This document shows, in pieces, positions 6,834-13,418 of a stretch of DNA of 17,791 nt. The position numbers were made by a program, and so were the translations under genes. Below the pieces are notes generated by a model. That model did not search any database, was not told the DNA's origin, and saw nothing but the letters and a program-made list of their open reading frames with translations. The first letter of the stretch is position 1. Each line of letters starts with the position of its first letter. The DNA is from DATBAK01 sp036787815 (GTDB taxonomy: Bacteria; Actinomycetota; Acidimicrobiia; IMCC26256; PALSA-610): the NCBI GenBank assembly GCA_036787815.1, contig DAIQOP010000056.1, positions 1-17,791 of the forward strand, in the 5' to 3' direction.

Positions 6834-8200
6834 TGGCGGGCGTCGTCGACCGGCCGGTCCGCTGGTGGCGCGGGATCGGATCACCGCGGAGCCGGCGGAT
6901 CCTGCTCCTCGTCCTGCTCGTGGGCGGTGGCCTGCGGGTCGCATGGGTCGCGCACGCCGGTGTGCCCCCGCGCTTCGCCGGCGATCCGGAGGCCTACCTG
7001 CTGCAGGGGGAGACCCTCGCGCGGGGCAAGGGCTACACGAACCCGCTCATCGACATCGAGAACGCGATCCGCAAGCGCGATCACCAGCCGCCGCTCGCCC
7101 GTCAGCCGTCGTCGTTCTATCCGCCCGGATACCCCGTGTTCATCGCCGGCGTGGCGTGGGTGGTCTGGCACTCGCCGATCGCCGACGGCAGCGTCGTGCG
7201 GGCGGTCGGCTACGCGCAGGCGATCCTCGGCGTGCTCACGATCCTGCTGGCCTTCGCTCTCGCCCGCCGGGTGTTCGACACGAGGGTCGGCCTGGTCGCG
7301 GCCGCGATCGTCGCCGTGTACCCGAACCTGATCACCACCACGGCCACGCTGCAGCTCGAGACCGTGTTCATCGCGTTGAGCCTCGCGACCCTGCTCGTGC
7401 TGCTCCCCGGGGCGACGGGAGCGGACCCTCGCGTACGGCGACTCGTCGCCGGTGGCGCGATGACTGGCGTGGTGGCGCTCGTGCGTCCCACGATCGCGCT
7501 CCTGTTGTTCGCGTTCCTGGCCACCCGCGTGCTCGCCCGCCGACCGTGGCGCGAGACGCTCGTCGCGTTCGCGACCGTCGCGCTGGCGATGGTCGCGGTG
7601 GTGGTGCCGTGGACCATCCGCAACGCGGTCGAGCTGCACGCGTTCGTGCCGATCTCGACCGGAATCGGCCCGGCGCTGTGCATGTCGCGCAACGTCGAGG
7701 CCACCGGCGGCCTCGACACCGGGATCCTCGAACGGCGCTGCAAACCCGCGCACCTGCCGGCGTCGACGGCCAAGGCCGACGGCGAGGTCAACACCTACGC
7801 CACGCGCCAGGCCATCCAGTGGGTCGTGCACCACCCGGTGGGGGAGCTGCGCATGTGGTTCTGGCGCACGGATCTCGCCTACCAGCGCGACACGAGCGGC
7901 CTCGACGACTTCGGTGGCTCGATGGATCCCCGGTGGCGCGGGGTGGCCGCCGCGCTCTCCGACGGCGCTGCGTACGTGGTGCTCGGCTTCGCCGCGATCG
8001 GGGTGGTGATGCTCGTCGCGCGGCGCCGACCCGAAGGCACGTTCCTCCTCGGCAGCACGGTCGCCTTTGCCGCGGTGCCGGTGATCCTCTTCGGGGACCC
8101 GCGGTATCGCGTGCCGGCCGAGCCGCTGTTCGCGATCCTCGCCGCGGCCGGCCTGTGCGTGGCGATCGGCGAAGCCCGCCGGGGCACCGAGCCTGGCTAG
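6833..8200 (+). CDS. GT39/ArnT-like membrane glycosyltransferase
   Basis: A 455-residue polytopic protein starting at the ATG that overlaps the preceding TGA (TGATG), indicating translational coupling. The frame is open much further upstream, but that is out of register with the fusion gene and is a shadow. There are about 10-11 hydrophobic helices. The first (about 23-42) is followed by an extracytoplasmic loop with the acidic motif GDPEAY (D51, E53), the place of the catalytic Asp in GT-C enzymes, and SSFYPPGYPVFIAG, typical of the PMT_2/family 39 group. Such enzymes transfer a sugar from polyprenyl phosphate to protein or lipid on the outer face of the membrane. The upstream polyprenyl-phosphate sugar synthase domain is the likely donor supplier. 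The acceptor is unknown. Confidence 0.88.
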   Translation: MAGVVDRPVRWWRGIGSPRSRRILLLVLLVGGGLRVAWVAHAGVPPRFAGDPEAYLLQGETLARGKGYTNPLIDIENAIRKRDHQPPLARQPSSFYPPGYPVFIAGVAWVVWHSPIADGSVVRAVGYAQAILGVLTILLAFALARRVFDTRVGLVAAAIVAVYPNLITTTATLQLETVFIALSLATLLVLLPGATGADPRVRRLVAGGAMTGVVALVRPTIALLLFAFLATRVLARRPWRETLVAFATVALAMVAVVVPWTIRNAVELHAFVPISTGIGPALCMSRNVEATGGLDTGILERRCKPAHLPASTAKADGEVNTYATRQAIQWVVHHPVGELRMWFWRTDLAYQRDTSGLDDFGGSMDPRWRGVAAALSDGAAYVVLGFAAIGVVMLVARRRPEGTFLLGSTVAFAAVPVILFGDPRYRVPAEPLFAILAAAGLCVAIGEARRGTEPG

Positions 8201-8203
8201 CGT
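8198..8203 (+). promoter_or_regulatory. Predicted -10 box of the 213-aa methyltransferase (leaderless)
   Basis: TAGCGT overlaps the TAG stop codon of the GT39-like gene and lies 7 bases before the ATG at 8211. There is no clear Shine-Dalgarno sequence. The downstream gene could therefore be transcribed on its own as a leaderless mRNA as well as by read-through. Confidence 0.4.
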
Positions 8204-8210
8204 CGCGGGC

Positions 8211-8852
8211 ATGGCCAAGGCGCGGCGCGGACAGGTGCCGACCGAGCACCGCTGGCACGACGACGGCTACGCCGCGGAATGGGCTGCGACCGCCAACGAC
8301 GCGCCGCATCGTGCCGCGATCTTCGACGCGTTCGTCGGTGAGCTCGATGCGCTCGCTCGCTCGATGGAGGGCGGGCTCAAGATCTTCGAGCTCGGTTCGG
8401 GCCCCGGGTATCTCGCCGAGCAGCTGTTCAGCCGCGTCGACGTCGCGCAGTACACGGCCGTCGACTACTCGGCGCACATGCAGGCGATGGCGGGCAACCG
8501 GCTCGCGTTCCTGTCGTCGAGCGTCGAGCTCGTGCAGGTCGACTACTGCGAGCCGGGCTGGGAGCACCTGATCGGCGACTCGTTCGACGCGGCGGTGTCG
8601 CTCCAGGCCGTCCACGAGCTCCGCCGCGCCGACCGCATTCCCGCGTTGTACCGATCGACGCTAACCCGCTTGCGCCCGGGCGGAGTCGTGTTGGTCGCCG
8701 ACCTGGTCAACGTGCCCGGCGAGGAGCCGGAAGGACACCTCCTGACGGTGGACGAACACCTGCAGACGCTGAGCGATGCCGGCTTCGTCGAGGCGCGGTG
8801 CGTGCTCGACCTCGGTCGCGTCGCTCTCGTGCGCGCCGAACGCAGCCGCTGA
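8211..8852 (+). CDS. Class I SAM-dependent methyltransferase
   Basis: A 213-residue soluble protein with a Rossmann methyltransferase core. Motif I is KIFELGSGPGYLAE (57-70), with an acidic residue at the end of strand 2 in AVDYS (83-87), and FDAAVSLQAVHEL marks the strand-4 region. The C-terminal part after about 150 looks like the usual DLVNVPG and a short helix-strand end. The methyl acceptor cannot be inferred; the sequence resembles small generic methyltransferases (Methyltransf_11/25 type). It starts 10 bp after the GT39-like stop and is the second methyltransferase within 3.5 kb, so it may modify the same glycan or lipid. It may equally be an independent gene, because it has its own predicted promoter. 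Confidence 0.85.
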   Translation: MAKARRGQVPTEHRWHDDGYAAEWAATANDAPHRAAIFDAFVGELDALARSMEGGLKIFELGSGPGYLAEQLFSRVDVAQYTAVDYSAHMQAMAGNRLAFLSSSVELVQVDYCEPGWEHLIGDSFDAAVSLQAVHELRRADRIPALYRSTLTRLRPGGVVLVADLVNVPGEEPEGHLLTVDEHLQTLSDAGFVEARCVLDLGRVALVRAERSR

Positions 8853-8897
8853 CGCGCCCGCTCCGGCCTTCTGCGACGAGTCAGCTCGGCTCGGTCG

Positions 8898-9485
8898 TCA
8901 TCGGCTTCCCCGGTTCGCGCGTGCGGTGTCGTCGAGGATGGCGGCGATCCGGGTGAGGAACTCACGAAGGTTGTCTTCGGTCGCCTCTTCGACGGCGACC
9001 GAGATGTCGGTCCACCGCAGCCGCGCCGCGCCCGACTCGGGCACGATCTCGGTGGGGTGATCGGTGGCGAGCAGGTACCGGATGTCGGCGTGCTCGTGCG
9101 CGGGTTCGTCGCCGTGCGCGGGTACGGGAACGATCACGATCTGCACCGGTTGACGGGCGTCGGGGCGCGCGTCGGCGCGCAGGTCGGTGAGCCCCGTCTC
9201 TTCACGGGCCTCGCGTACCGCGACGAGCCACGGATCGGTCTCGTCGGCGTCGAAGTGCCCGCCCACCTGCATCCACATCGCCATTCGCGGATGCCACCGC
9301 AACAACACCGTGCGCGTCGGCGGATGCACCACGAGGGCCGACGCCGTGACGTGGAGCAGCGCGTCGCGCGAGCGAACGTCGGTCGCGGTGAGGCATGACC
9401 GGAGTCGTTGCCCGTCTGCGACCTCGGAGGCGTCGTGCGGCCGATACGAGTCCAACGCCTGCACGACGAGATCGAATTCGCCCAT
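8898..9485 (-). CDS. Nudix hydrolase
   Basis: A 195-residue protein with a Nudix box at about 76-99: G76-HFDAD-E82, then REAREETGL (91-99). The acidic REAxEExG core that binds Mg2+ is complete. One extra residue sits between E82 and the RE pair compared with the standard pattern, a spacing I associate with an actinobacterial subgroup whose box reads GGHCEPGDT. Nudix enzymes hydrolyse nucleoside diphosphates linked to another moiety; the substrate is unknown. The ATG at 9485 is preceded by GGGAGGG at the right distance and by a -10-like TACCGT. It is convergent with the methyltransferase gene and divergent from the PPOX-fold gene. Confidence 0.9.
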   Translation of the reverse strand: MGEFDLVVQALDSYRPHDASEVADGQRLRSCLTATDVRSRDALLHVTASALVVHPPTRTVLLRWHPRMAMWMQVGGHFDADETDPWLVAVREAREETGLTDLRADARPDARQPVQIVIVPVPAHGDEPAHEHADIRYLLATDHPTEIVPESGAARLRWTDISVAVEEATEDNLREFLTRIAAILDDTARANRGSR

Positions 9486-9504
9486 CGCTCGCCCTCCCGG
9501 CGCA

Positions 9505-9514
9505 ACGGTACCGT
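9505..9514 (-). promoter_or_regulatory. Possible -10 box of the Nudix gene inside a small palindrome
   Basis: ACGGTACCGT is a perfect 10-bp palindrome. On the minus strand it contains TACCGT, a TAnnnT-type -10 hexamer, giving a leader of about 13 bases that carries the GGGAGGG ribosome site (9492-9498) of the Nudix gene. The palindrome is short and may be coincidental. Confidence 0.3.
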
Positions 9515-9633
9515 GGCCCTCGCACGTGCTCCTCGACCTTGACCCCGCCGCTCATTGTTCGGCTCCGAGAACGCGTGAGGAGGACTCGAGGCCGATCGCC
9601 GCCTGTGAGAGGGTTTGGGGCAGAGTCCACGAC

Positions 9634-9638
9634 GGAGG
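9634..9638 (+). promoter_or_regulatory. Shine-Dalgarno site deciding the PPOX-fold gene start
   Basis: GGAGG lies 7 bases before the GTG at 9646. This supports that GTG over the in-frame GTG at 9661, the ATG at 9664 and the long open frame upstream. The remaining bases from 9486 to 9633 form the divergent intergenic region; apart from the ACGGTACCGT palindrome I see no clear signal there. Confidence 0.7.
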
Positions 9639-9645
9639 CGAATCC

Positions 9646-10128
9646 GTGCAACGCGAGAATGTGATGGCCGTCCTGACGGATCCGCTCGCGCAGGAGTTGC
9701 TGCGCTCTCCGCTCGTGGCGCACCTCGGGTACAGCGGCACCGATGGTGCGCCCCGGGTCGTTCCAGTCGGCTACGTCTGGGATGGATCGACGTTCGTCGT
9801 CTGTACCGCGGTACAAGCACCGAAGGTGCGAGCACTCACGCCTCACACGAAGGTGGCGCTGAGCATCGATACCGCCACCCAGCCGCCGCGCGTGCTTCTC
9901 GTCCGGGGGACCGCCACCGTCGAGATCGTCGACGGCGTCCCCGACGAGTTTCTCGAGGCGTCCGGCAAGTCGCTTCCCCCAGAGCAGCGGCCGCAGTTCG
10001 AAGCGCAGGCCCGTTCCATCTACCCGCAGATGGCCCGCATCACGATCGAGCCCGACTGGGCCAAGATCTTGGACTTCGAAACGCGTCTGCCGGTCGCGGT
10101 CGAGTGGCTCGTCACCGATAAGCCCTGA
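9646..10128 (+). CDS. PPOX-class (pyridoxamine 5'-phosphate oxidase-fold) flavoprotein
   Basis: A 160-residue protein with the split beta-barrel pattern of the PPOX/flavin-reductase-like superfamily: LAQELLRSPLVAHLGYSG (14-31), then PRVVPVGYVWDG (36-47), FVVCTAVQAPKVRAL (50-64), a strand pair around PRVLLVRGTATVEI (81-94) and YPQMARITIEPDW (126-138). Actinobacterial members bind FMN or F420 and act as oxidoreductases or biliverdin/F420-dependent enzymes; which cofactor is used here cannot be told. The start is chosen by the GGAGG 7 bases upstream of the GTG; longer starts overlap the Nudix gene on the other strand. A hairpin follows the stop. It stands alone, with no obvious functional partner next to it. 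Confidence 0.85.
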   Translation: MQRENVMAVLTDPLAQELLRSPLVAHLGYSGTDGAPRVVPVGYVWDGSTFVVCTAVQAPKVRALTPHTKVALSIDTATQPPRVLLVRGTATVEIVDGVPDEFLEASGKSLPPEQRPQFEAQARSIYPQMARITIEPDWAKILDFETRLPVAVEWLVTDKP

Positions 10129-10138
10129 CCGACCTGCC

Positions 10139-10165
10139 GCTCGAGCGCGGCATGTGCCGCCGAGC
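10139..10165 (+). terminator. Possible hairpin terminator after the PPOX-fold gene
   Basis: Starting 10 bases after the stop, GCTCG-agc-GCGGC-ATGT-GCCGC-CGAGC can fold into a stem with a three-base bulge and a four-base loop. It is followed by cggggcttt rather than a proper T tract, so intrinsic termination would be weak; in GC-rich actinobacteria such hairpins often act without a U run. Confidence 0.4.
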
Positions 10166-10250
10166 CGGGGCTTTGAGACAGAATTTGGACCCGGTGACCG
10201 CACATGGCCGCCGATCGGGTGCGATGTGAGCGATCCGACTCGCGGTGCTA

Positions 10251-10278
10251 CGAATGCGGTCCTGCGGGGCCGCATTCG
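10251..10278. repeat. Perfect 9-bp inverted repeat upstream of the lipoprotein gene
   Basis: CGAATGCGG (10251-10259) and CCGCATTCG (10270-10278) are exact reverse complements separated by 10 bases. The repeat ends 33 bases before the lipoprotein ATG. It may be an operator, or a stem-loop in the mRNA leader if transcription starts upstream; no clear -10 box near it lets me choose. Confidence 0.55.
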
Positions 10279-10311
10279 AACGTCGACAGCCATTCGAGCG
10301 TCAGAGACGGT

Positions 10312-10818
10312 ATGAGGCGAGGCGCGTACGTCGTGGGTCTCGTTCTGTTGGTCGCGGCCTGCAGCCCGTCTCGGAACGCGGAGCCCCCAACGTCGTCGAG
10401 CAGGCCGACTCCAACGTCTTCGAGCGCGCCGACCTCGACGGTGCCTCGGCCGGGCGCGGCCCGAGGCGATACCGCGGTCTGGTACGTCACGCCTCCGGGC
10501 GGTTCGGCACCGGAGCTGACGAGCCGATCCACGTCGTTCACTGCGTACGTGACCCGACTTGGCTGCAGTGGCGGGGGCACGGGACCGGTCCTCGAGCCGA
10601 CCGTCGACATCAGCGAGACCGCGTTCACTGTGACATTCAGCGTCAAGACACTCCCGCCCGGCGGCTACACGTGCCCCGGCAACACCGCGGTTCCGTTCAC
10701 CGTCAACCTCGGCAGACCGCTCGGCAACCGGCAACTCATCGATGGTGCATGTCGTTCGGGCGGTCAAGCCTCGACGACGGCGTGGTGCGTAAACGGCTCC
10801 GTCCGCTGGCGGCCGTAG
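10312..10818 (+). CDS. Small secreted lipoprotein, function unknown
   Basis: A 168-residue protein counted from the ATG at 10312. The N-terminus MRRGAYVVGLVLLVAAC has a positive tip, a hydrophobic core and a lipobox VAAC with C17 as the lipidation site; starting further upstream (frame open from 10204) would bury the signal peptide. Residues about 19-50 form a Ser/Thr/Pro-rich linker, typical of a cell-wall spacer. The rest is a compact beta-rich domain with four cysteines (C85, C121, C147, C159), which could form two disulfides outside the membrane. I do not recognise a family. Base composition seems slightly less GC-rich than the flanking genes, but I have not measured it. Its 3' end lies 12 bp from the convergent P450 gene. 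Confidence 0.75.
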   Translation: MRRGAYVVGLVLLVAACSPSRNAEPPTSSSRPTPTSSSAPTSTVPRPGAARGDTAVWYVTPPGGSAPELTSRSTSFTAYVTRLGCSGGGTGPVLEPTVDISETAFTVTFSVKTLPPGGYTCPGNTAVPFTVNLGRPLGNRQLIDGACRSGGQASTTAWCVNGSVRWRP

Positions 10819-10830
10819 GCTCGCATCTGC

Positions 10831-12117
10831 TCAGTCGTTGACCGTCGTCCACGTGCAGGGCATGCGCTTGATGCCGTGGATGAACGACGACTGGAGCATG
10901 TCGGGTTCTGCGCTGATCTCGATGTCGGGGAGGCGCCGGAACAGCTCCTCGAACATCACCTTGATCTCGCGGCGGGCGAGGTTGGCGCCGAGGCAGAAGT
11001 GCGGGCCACCGCCGCCGAAGCCGACGTGCTCGTTCGGGGTGCGGGTGACGTCGAACCGGTAGGGGTCGGGGAACGCGCGCTCGTCGCGGTTCGCGGAGTT
11101 GTAGAACATCACGACCTTCTCCCCGGTCTTGATCTCCTGCCCGCCGACGACCACGTCGCGCGTGGCCGTGCGCCGGAAGTTGATGACGGGGGTGGACCAG
11201 CGCACGATCTCCTCGACCGCGGTCGGCGAGACCTTCTCGAAGTCGTCCATCCAGATCTTGCGCTGGTCGGGGCGGCGGGTGAGCTCGAGCATCCCGTGGC
11301 TGATCGCGGTGCGGGTGGTCTCGTTCCCGGCGACGACGAGGAGGAGGAAGAACGATCCCAGCTCGCTGGAGGTGAGCCGGTGCTTGCCGTTCTCGTCTTC
11401 GACCTCGGCGTGCATGAGCGCGCTCGTGATGTCGTCGCGCGGGTCCTTGAGCCGGTCCTCGGCCACGGCGAGGCCGTACTGGAACAGCTCCATGCCCGCG
11501 CCCATCAGCTCTTCGAGCGACGACACGTACTCGGGGTCGCCGACTCCGAGGATCTTGTTCGTGAGCTCGAAGATGCGGCCGGTGTCGGAGCGGGGGATGC
11601 CGAGCATGTCGCAGATGATCTGCAGCGGAAGCTGCGCGGCGATCTCGCTCACGAAGTCGCACTCGCCGAGCGACGCGACGTTGTCGACGATGTCGCGCGC
11701 CTGCGCGCGCACGGTGTCTTCGATCTGGGCGACGCGCCTCGGTGTGAAGCCCCGGTTCACGATCAGGCGCAACTTGGTGTGCCGCGGCGCGTCCATGTTG
11801 ATCATGCTGCCGAGCCACTCGGCGAGCTCGGCCGGGATGTCGCCGATGGTGGTGCTCGGGGCCGAGCGGAACGTGTCGGGGTCGCGGCTCACCTGGTACA
11901 CGTCGGCGTAGCGCGTCAGCGCCCAGAAGCCCGGGCCCTGCGGGATGGGAACGTCGGGGGGCGGAACCGGCTCGGCGTGGAAGGTGATCGGCGCCTCGGC
12001 GCGCAGCTTCGCGAAGATGCCTTCGCGGTCGGGACGCATCCAGACCTCGAGCTCGCCGAGCTTGATCTCGTCGAGACCGAGCGTGGTCGTCGGTGCGGGT
12101 TGGACCTCGATGGCCAT
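10831..12117 (-). CDS. Cytochrome P450, CYP124/CYP125/CYP142-like
   Basis: A 428-residue soluble bacterial P450. The I-helix has AGNETT (263-268), the K-helix ExxR pair is E303/R306, and the haem-binding loop is FGGGGPHFCLG (367-377) with C375 as the thiolate ligand, followed by ANLARREIKVMFEEL. The AGNETTR I-helix, the HVGFGGGG loop and the late FIHGIKRMP segment resemble the mycobacterial sterol and methyl-branched-lipid hydroxylases CYP125, CYP142 and CYP124, which oxidise the terminal methyl carbon before beta-oxidation. The subfamily is inferred from memory of motifs. It needs a ferredoxin and a reductase, neither of which is in the window. AGGAGA precedes the ATG by 7 bases. It is divergent from an MFS gene. 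Confidence 0.94.
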   Translation of the reverse strand: MAIEVQPAPTTTLGLDEIKLGELEVWMRPDREGIFAKLRAEAPITFHAEPVPPPDVPIPQGPGFWALTRYADVYQVSRDPDTFRSAPSTTIGDIPAELAEWLGSMINMDAPRHTKLRLIVNRGFTPRRVAQIEDTVRAQARDIVDNVASLGECDFVSEIAAQLPLQIICDMLGIPRSDTGRIFELTNKILGVGDPEYVSSLEELMGAGMELFQYGLAVAEDRLKDPRDDITSALMHAEVEDENGKHRLTSSELGSFFLLLVVAGNETTRTAISHGMLELTRRPDQRKIWMDDFEKVSPTAVEEIVRWSTPVINFRRTATRDVVVGGQEIKTGEKVVMFYNSANRDERAFPDPYRFDVTRTPNEHVGFGGGGPHFCLGANLARREIKVMFEELFRRLPDIEISAEPDMLQSSFIHGIKRMPCTWTTVND

Positions 12118-12143
12118 TGCTGGATCTCCTGCGGGAACGGCGG

Positions 12144-12166
12144 CGAACGGGTGTCCCCGTCGTTCG
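12144..12166. promoter_or_regulatory. Inverted repeat at the predicted P450 transcription start
   Basis: CGAACG (12144-12149) and CGTTCG (12161-12166) are exact reverse complements separated by 11 bases. They abut the minus-strand -10-like TAGGCT, so the expected start of the P450 transcript, near 12160, falls between the arms. Arms of 6 bp with this spacing could arise by chance in such GC-rich DNA. Confidence 0.3.
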
Positions 12167-12172
12167 AGCCTA
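12167..12172 (-). promoter_or_regulatory. Predicted -10 box of the P450 gene
   Basis: Read on the minus strand this is TAGGCT, a TAnnnT-type hexamer about 50 bases before the P450 start. The resulting leader of about 43 bases carries the AGGAGA ribosome site at 12125-12130. Confidence 0.35.
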
Positions 12173-12193
12173 CGCGGATCGAGACGGTTGCCG

Positions 12194-12224
12194 CCGACCC
12201 GGACGGGTAGCGTGGCCGGGTCGG
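12194..12224. promoter_or_regulatory. Perfect 9-bp inverted repeat around the MFS -10 box, candidate operator
   Basis: CCGACCCGG (12194-12202) and CCGGGTCGG (12216-12224) are exact reverse complements separated by 13 bases. The spacer contains TAGCGT at 12208-12213, the plausible -10 box for the MFS gene. A dimeric regulator bound here would cover the promoter, as TetR- and MarR-type repressors of efflux genes do. Because transcription would start near 12220, only part of the right arm would be in the mRNA, so an RNA hairpin is unlikely. Confidence 0.5.
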
Positions 12225-12236
12225 ATCGGGGGAACG

Positions 12237-13418
12237 GTGCAGCTCGGCAAGCGCGAATCAGGGGCTGTCGACGTTCCGGTCTCGCTGCTCATCGTCTCGG
12301 CAACCGTCACGATCGGCTTCGGAGCGATCTTCGCGCTGCTGCCCGACTACCAACGCGAGCTGCACTTCCAGCCTTGGGGTCTGGGTGCCGCCGTCGCGGC
12401 TTCGTTCCTCGCGGGCTTCGCGTCGCAGGTCGCGCTCTCGCGCTACGCCGACCGCGGGTTCGGGCGGGCGATGCTGATCGGCGGTGTGCTGGTGTCGATC
12501 GCGGGTCTGCTGTGGCTCGCGGTCGCGCATCACCTGGTCGAGCTGGTCGGAGCGCGCGTCGTGCTCGGCCTGGGCGAAGGCGCGTTCGTTCCCGCGGCCC
12601 GGCGCGTGGTGATCGAGCGCAATCCCGACCTGATGGGCGCGGCACTCGGCCGGCTCTCGAGCTTCACCGTTGGCGGCTTCCTCCTCGGCCCGCCCGTCGG
12701 GGCCGTGCTCGCCGACGCGTTCGGCCTGCGCGCCCCGTTCTTCCTGCTCGCCGCGCTGCTCGCGTGCTCGGTGCCCACGGTGGTGCGCATGCGCGTGCCG
12801 GCGGTGACCGGTGAGTCGCCGCGTCGGGCCTTGCGCATTCTGCTGAGCCGCCGCGGCATTCGCGCCGGGCTGCTCCTCGGCGCGACGCTCTACGTCCCGA
12901 TCGGCGTGTACGACTCGCTGTGGGCCCGGTTCCTCGAAGACCGCGGCGCGACCAGGCTGTTCGTCGCGCTCTCGTTGACGATCTTCGCCGCGCCCATCGC
13001 GCTCCTGGCCCCGATCGGCGGGCGCATCGCGGATCGGTACGGGCCGCTGCGGGTCGGCGCGACCTGCGCCGTGTGCACCGTGCCGTTCGTCGTCGCGTAC
13101 GGCTTCGTGACGACGCCGATCTTCCTCGCCATGATCGCGTTCGTGCACTCGGTGTTCGATTCCGGGAGCACGCCGGCCGGGCAGGCCGCGGTGGCGACCG
13201 CGAGCCCACCCGAGCTCGTCGCGGCGGGCCAGGGTCTCTACGAAGCGACCGGGCTCGTGATCGCCGCCACCTCGGCCGCCGTCGCCGCGCCCCTCTACGG
13301 GCGATGGGGTGCCGCCGCGCTGTGGTGCCCGCTGGCCGCCGCGATCGGGCTCTTCGGGATCCTCGCGTACCGCAGCGGCTCGGCCGACGAGAAGATCAGA
13401 ATGCGCGGAGTGCGCTGA
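12237..13418 (+). CDS. Major facilitator superfamily transporter
   Basis: A 393-residue integral membrane protein with about 12 hydrophobic helices in two halves. The loop after helix 2 has SRYADRGFGR (68-77), and the equivalent loop in the second half has GGRIADRYGPLR (261-272), both forms of MFS motif A. GARVVLGLGEGAFVPAARR (105-123) is the helix-4 region. I chose the GTG at 12237, preceded by GGGGGA and following the TAGCGT -10 box; the frame is open from 12093 but that would cross the P450 gene. The transported compound is unknown; drug-efflux-like and solute-uptake members look alike at this level. Its 3' end overlaps the convergent downstream gene by 23 bp. Confidence 0.9.
   Translation: MQLGKRESGAVDVPVSLLIVSATVTIGFGAIFALLPDYQRELHFQPWGLGAAVAASFLAGFASQVALSRYADRGFGRAMLIGGVLVSIAGLLWLAVAHHLVELVGARVVLGLGEGAFVPAARRVVIERNPDLMGAALGRLSSFTVGGFLLGPPVGAVLADAFGLRAPFFLLAALLACSVPTVVRMRVPAVTGESPRRALRILLSRRGIRAGLLLGATLYVPIGVYDSLWARFLEDRGATRLFVALSLTIFAAPIALLAPIGGRIADRYGPLRVGATCAVCTVPFVVAYGFVTTPIFLAMIAFVHSVFDSGSTPAGQAAVATASPPELVAAGQGLYEATGLVIAATSAAVAAPLYGRWGAAALWCPLAAAIGLFGILAYRSGSADEKIRMRGVR

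Noticed and set aside
9020..9100. Nudix gene as a possible inactive paralogue because the box has one extra residue
   Set aside because: The metal-binding REAREETG core is intact, and the spacing is one I associate with a normal actinobacterial subgroup.
10876..12210. 444-codon plus-strand open frame opposite the P450 gene
   Set aside because: The minus strand carries a complete P450 with haem, I-helix and ExxR motifs and a good ribosome site; the plus-strand frame is a shadow.
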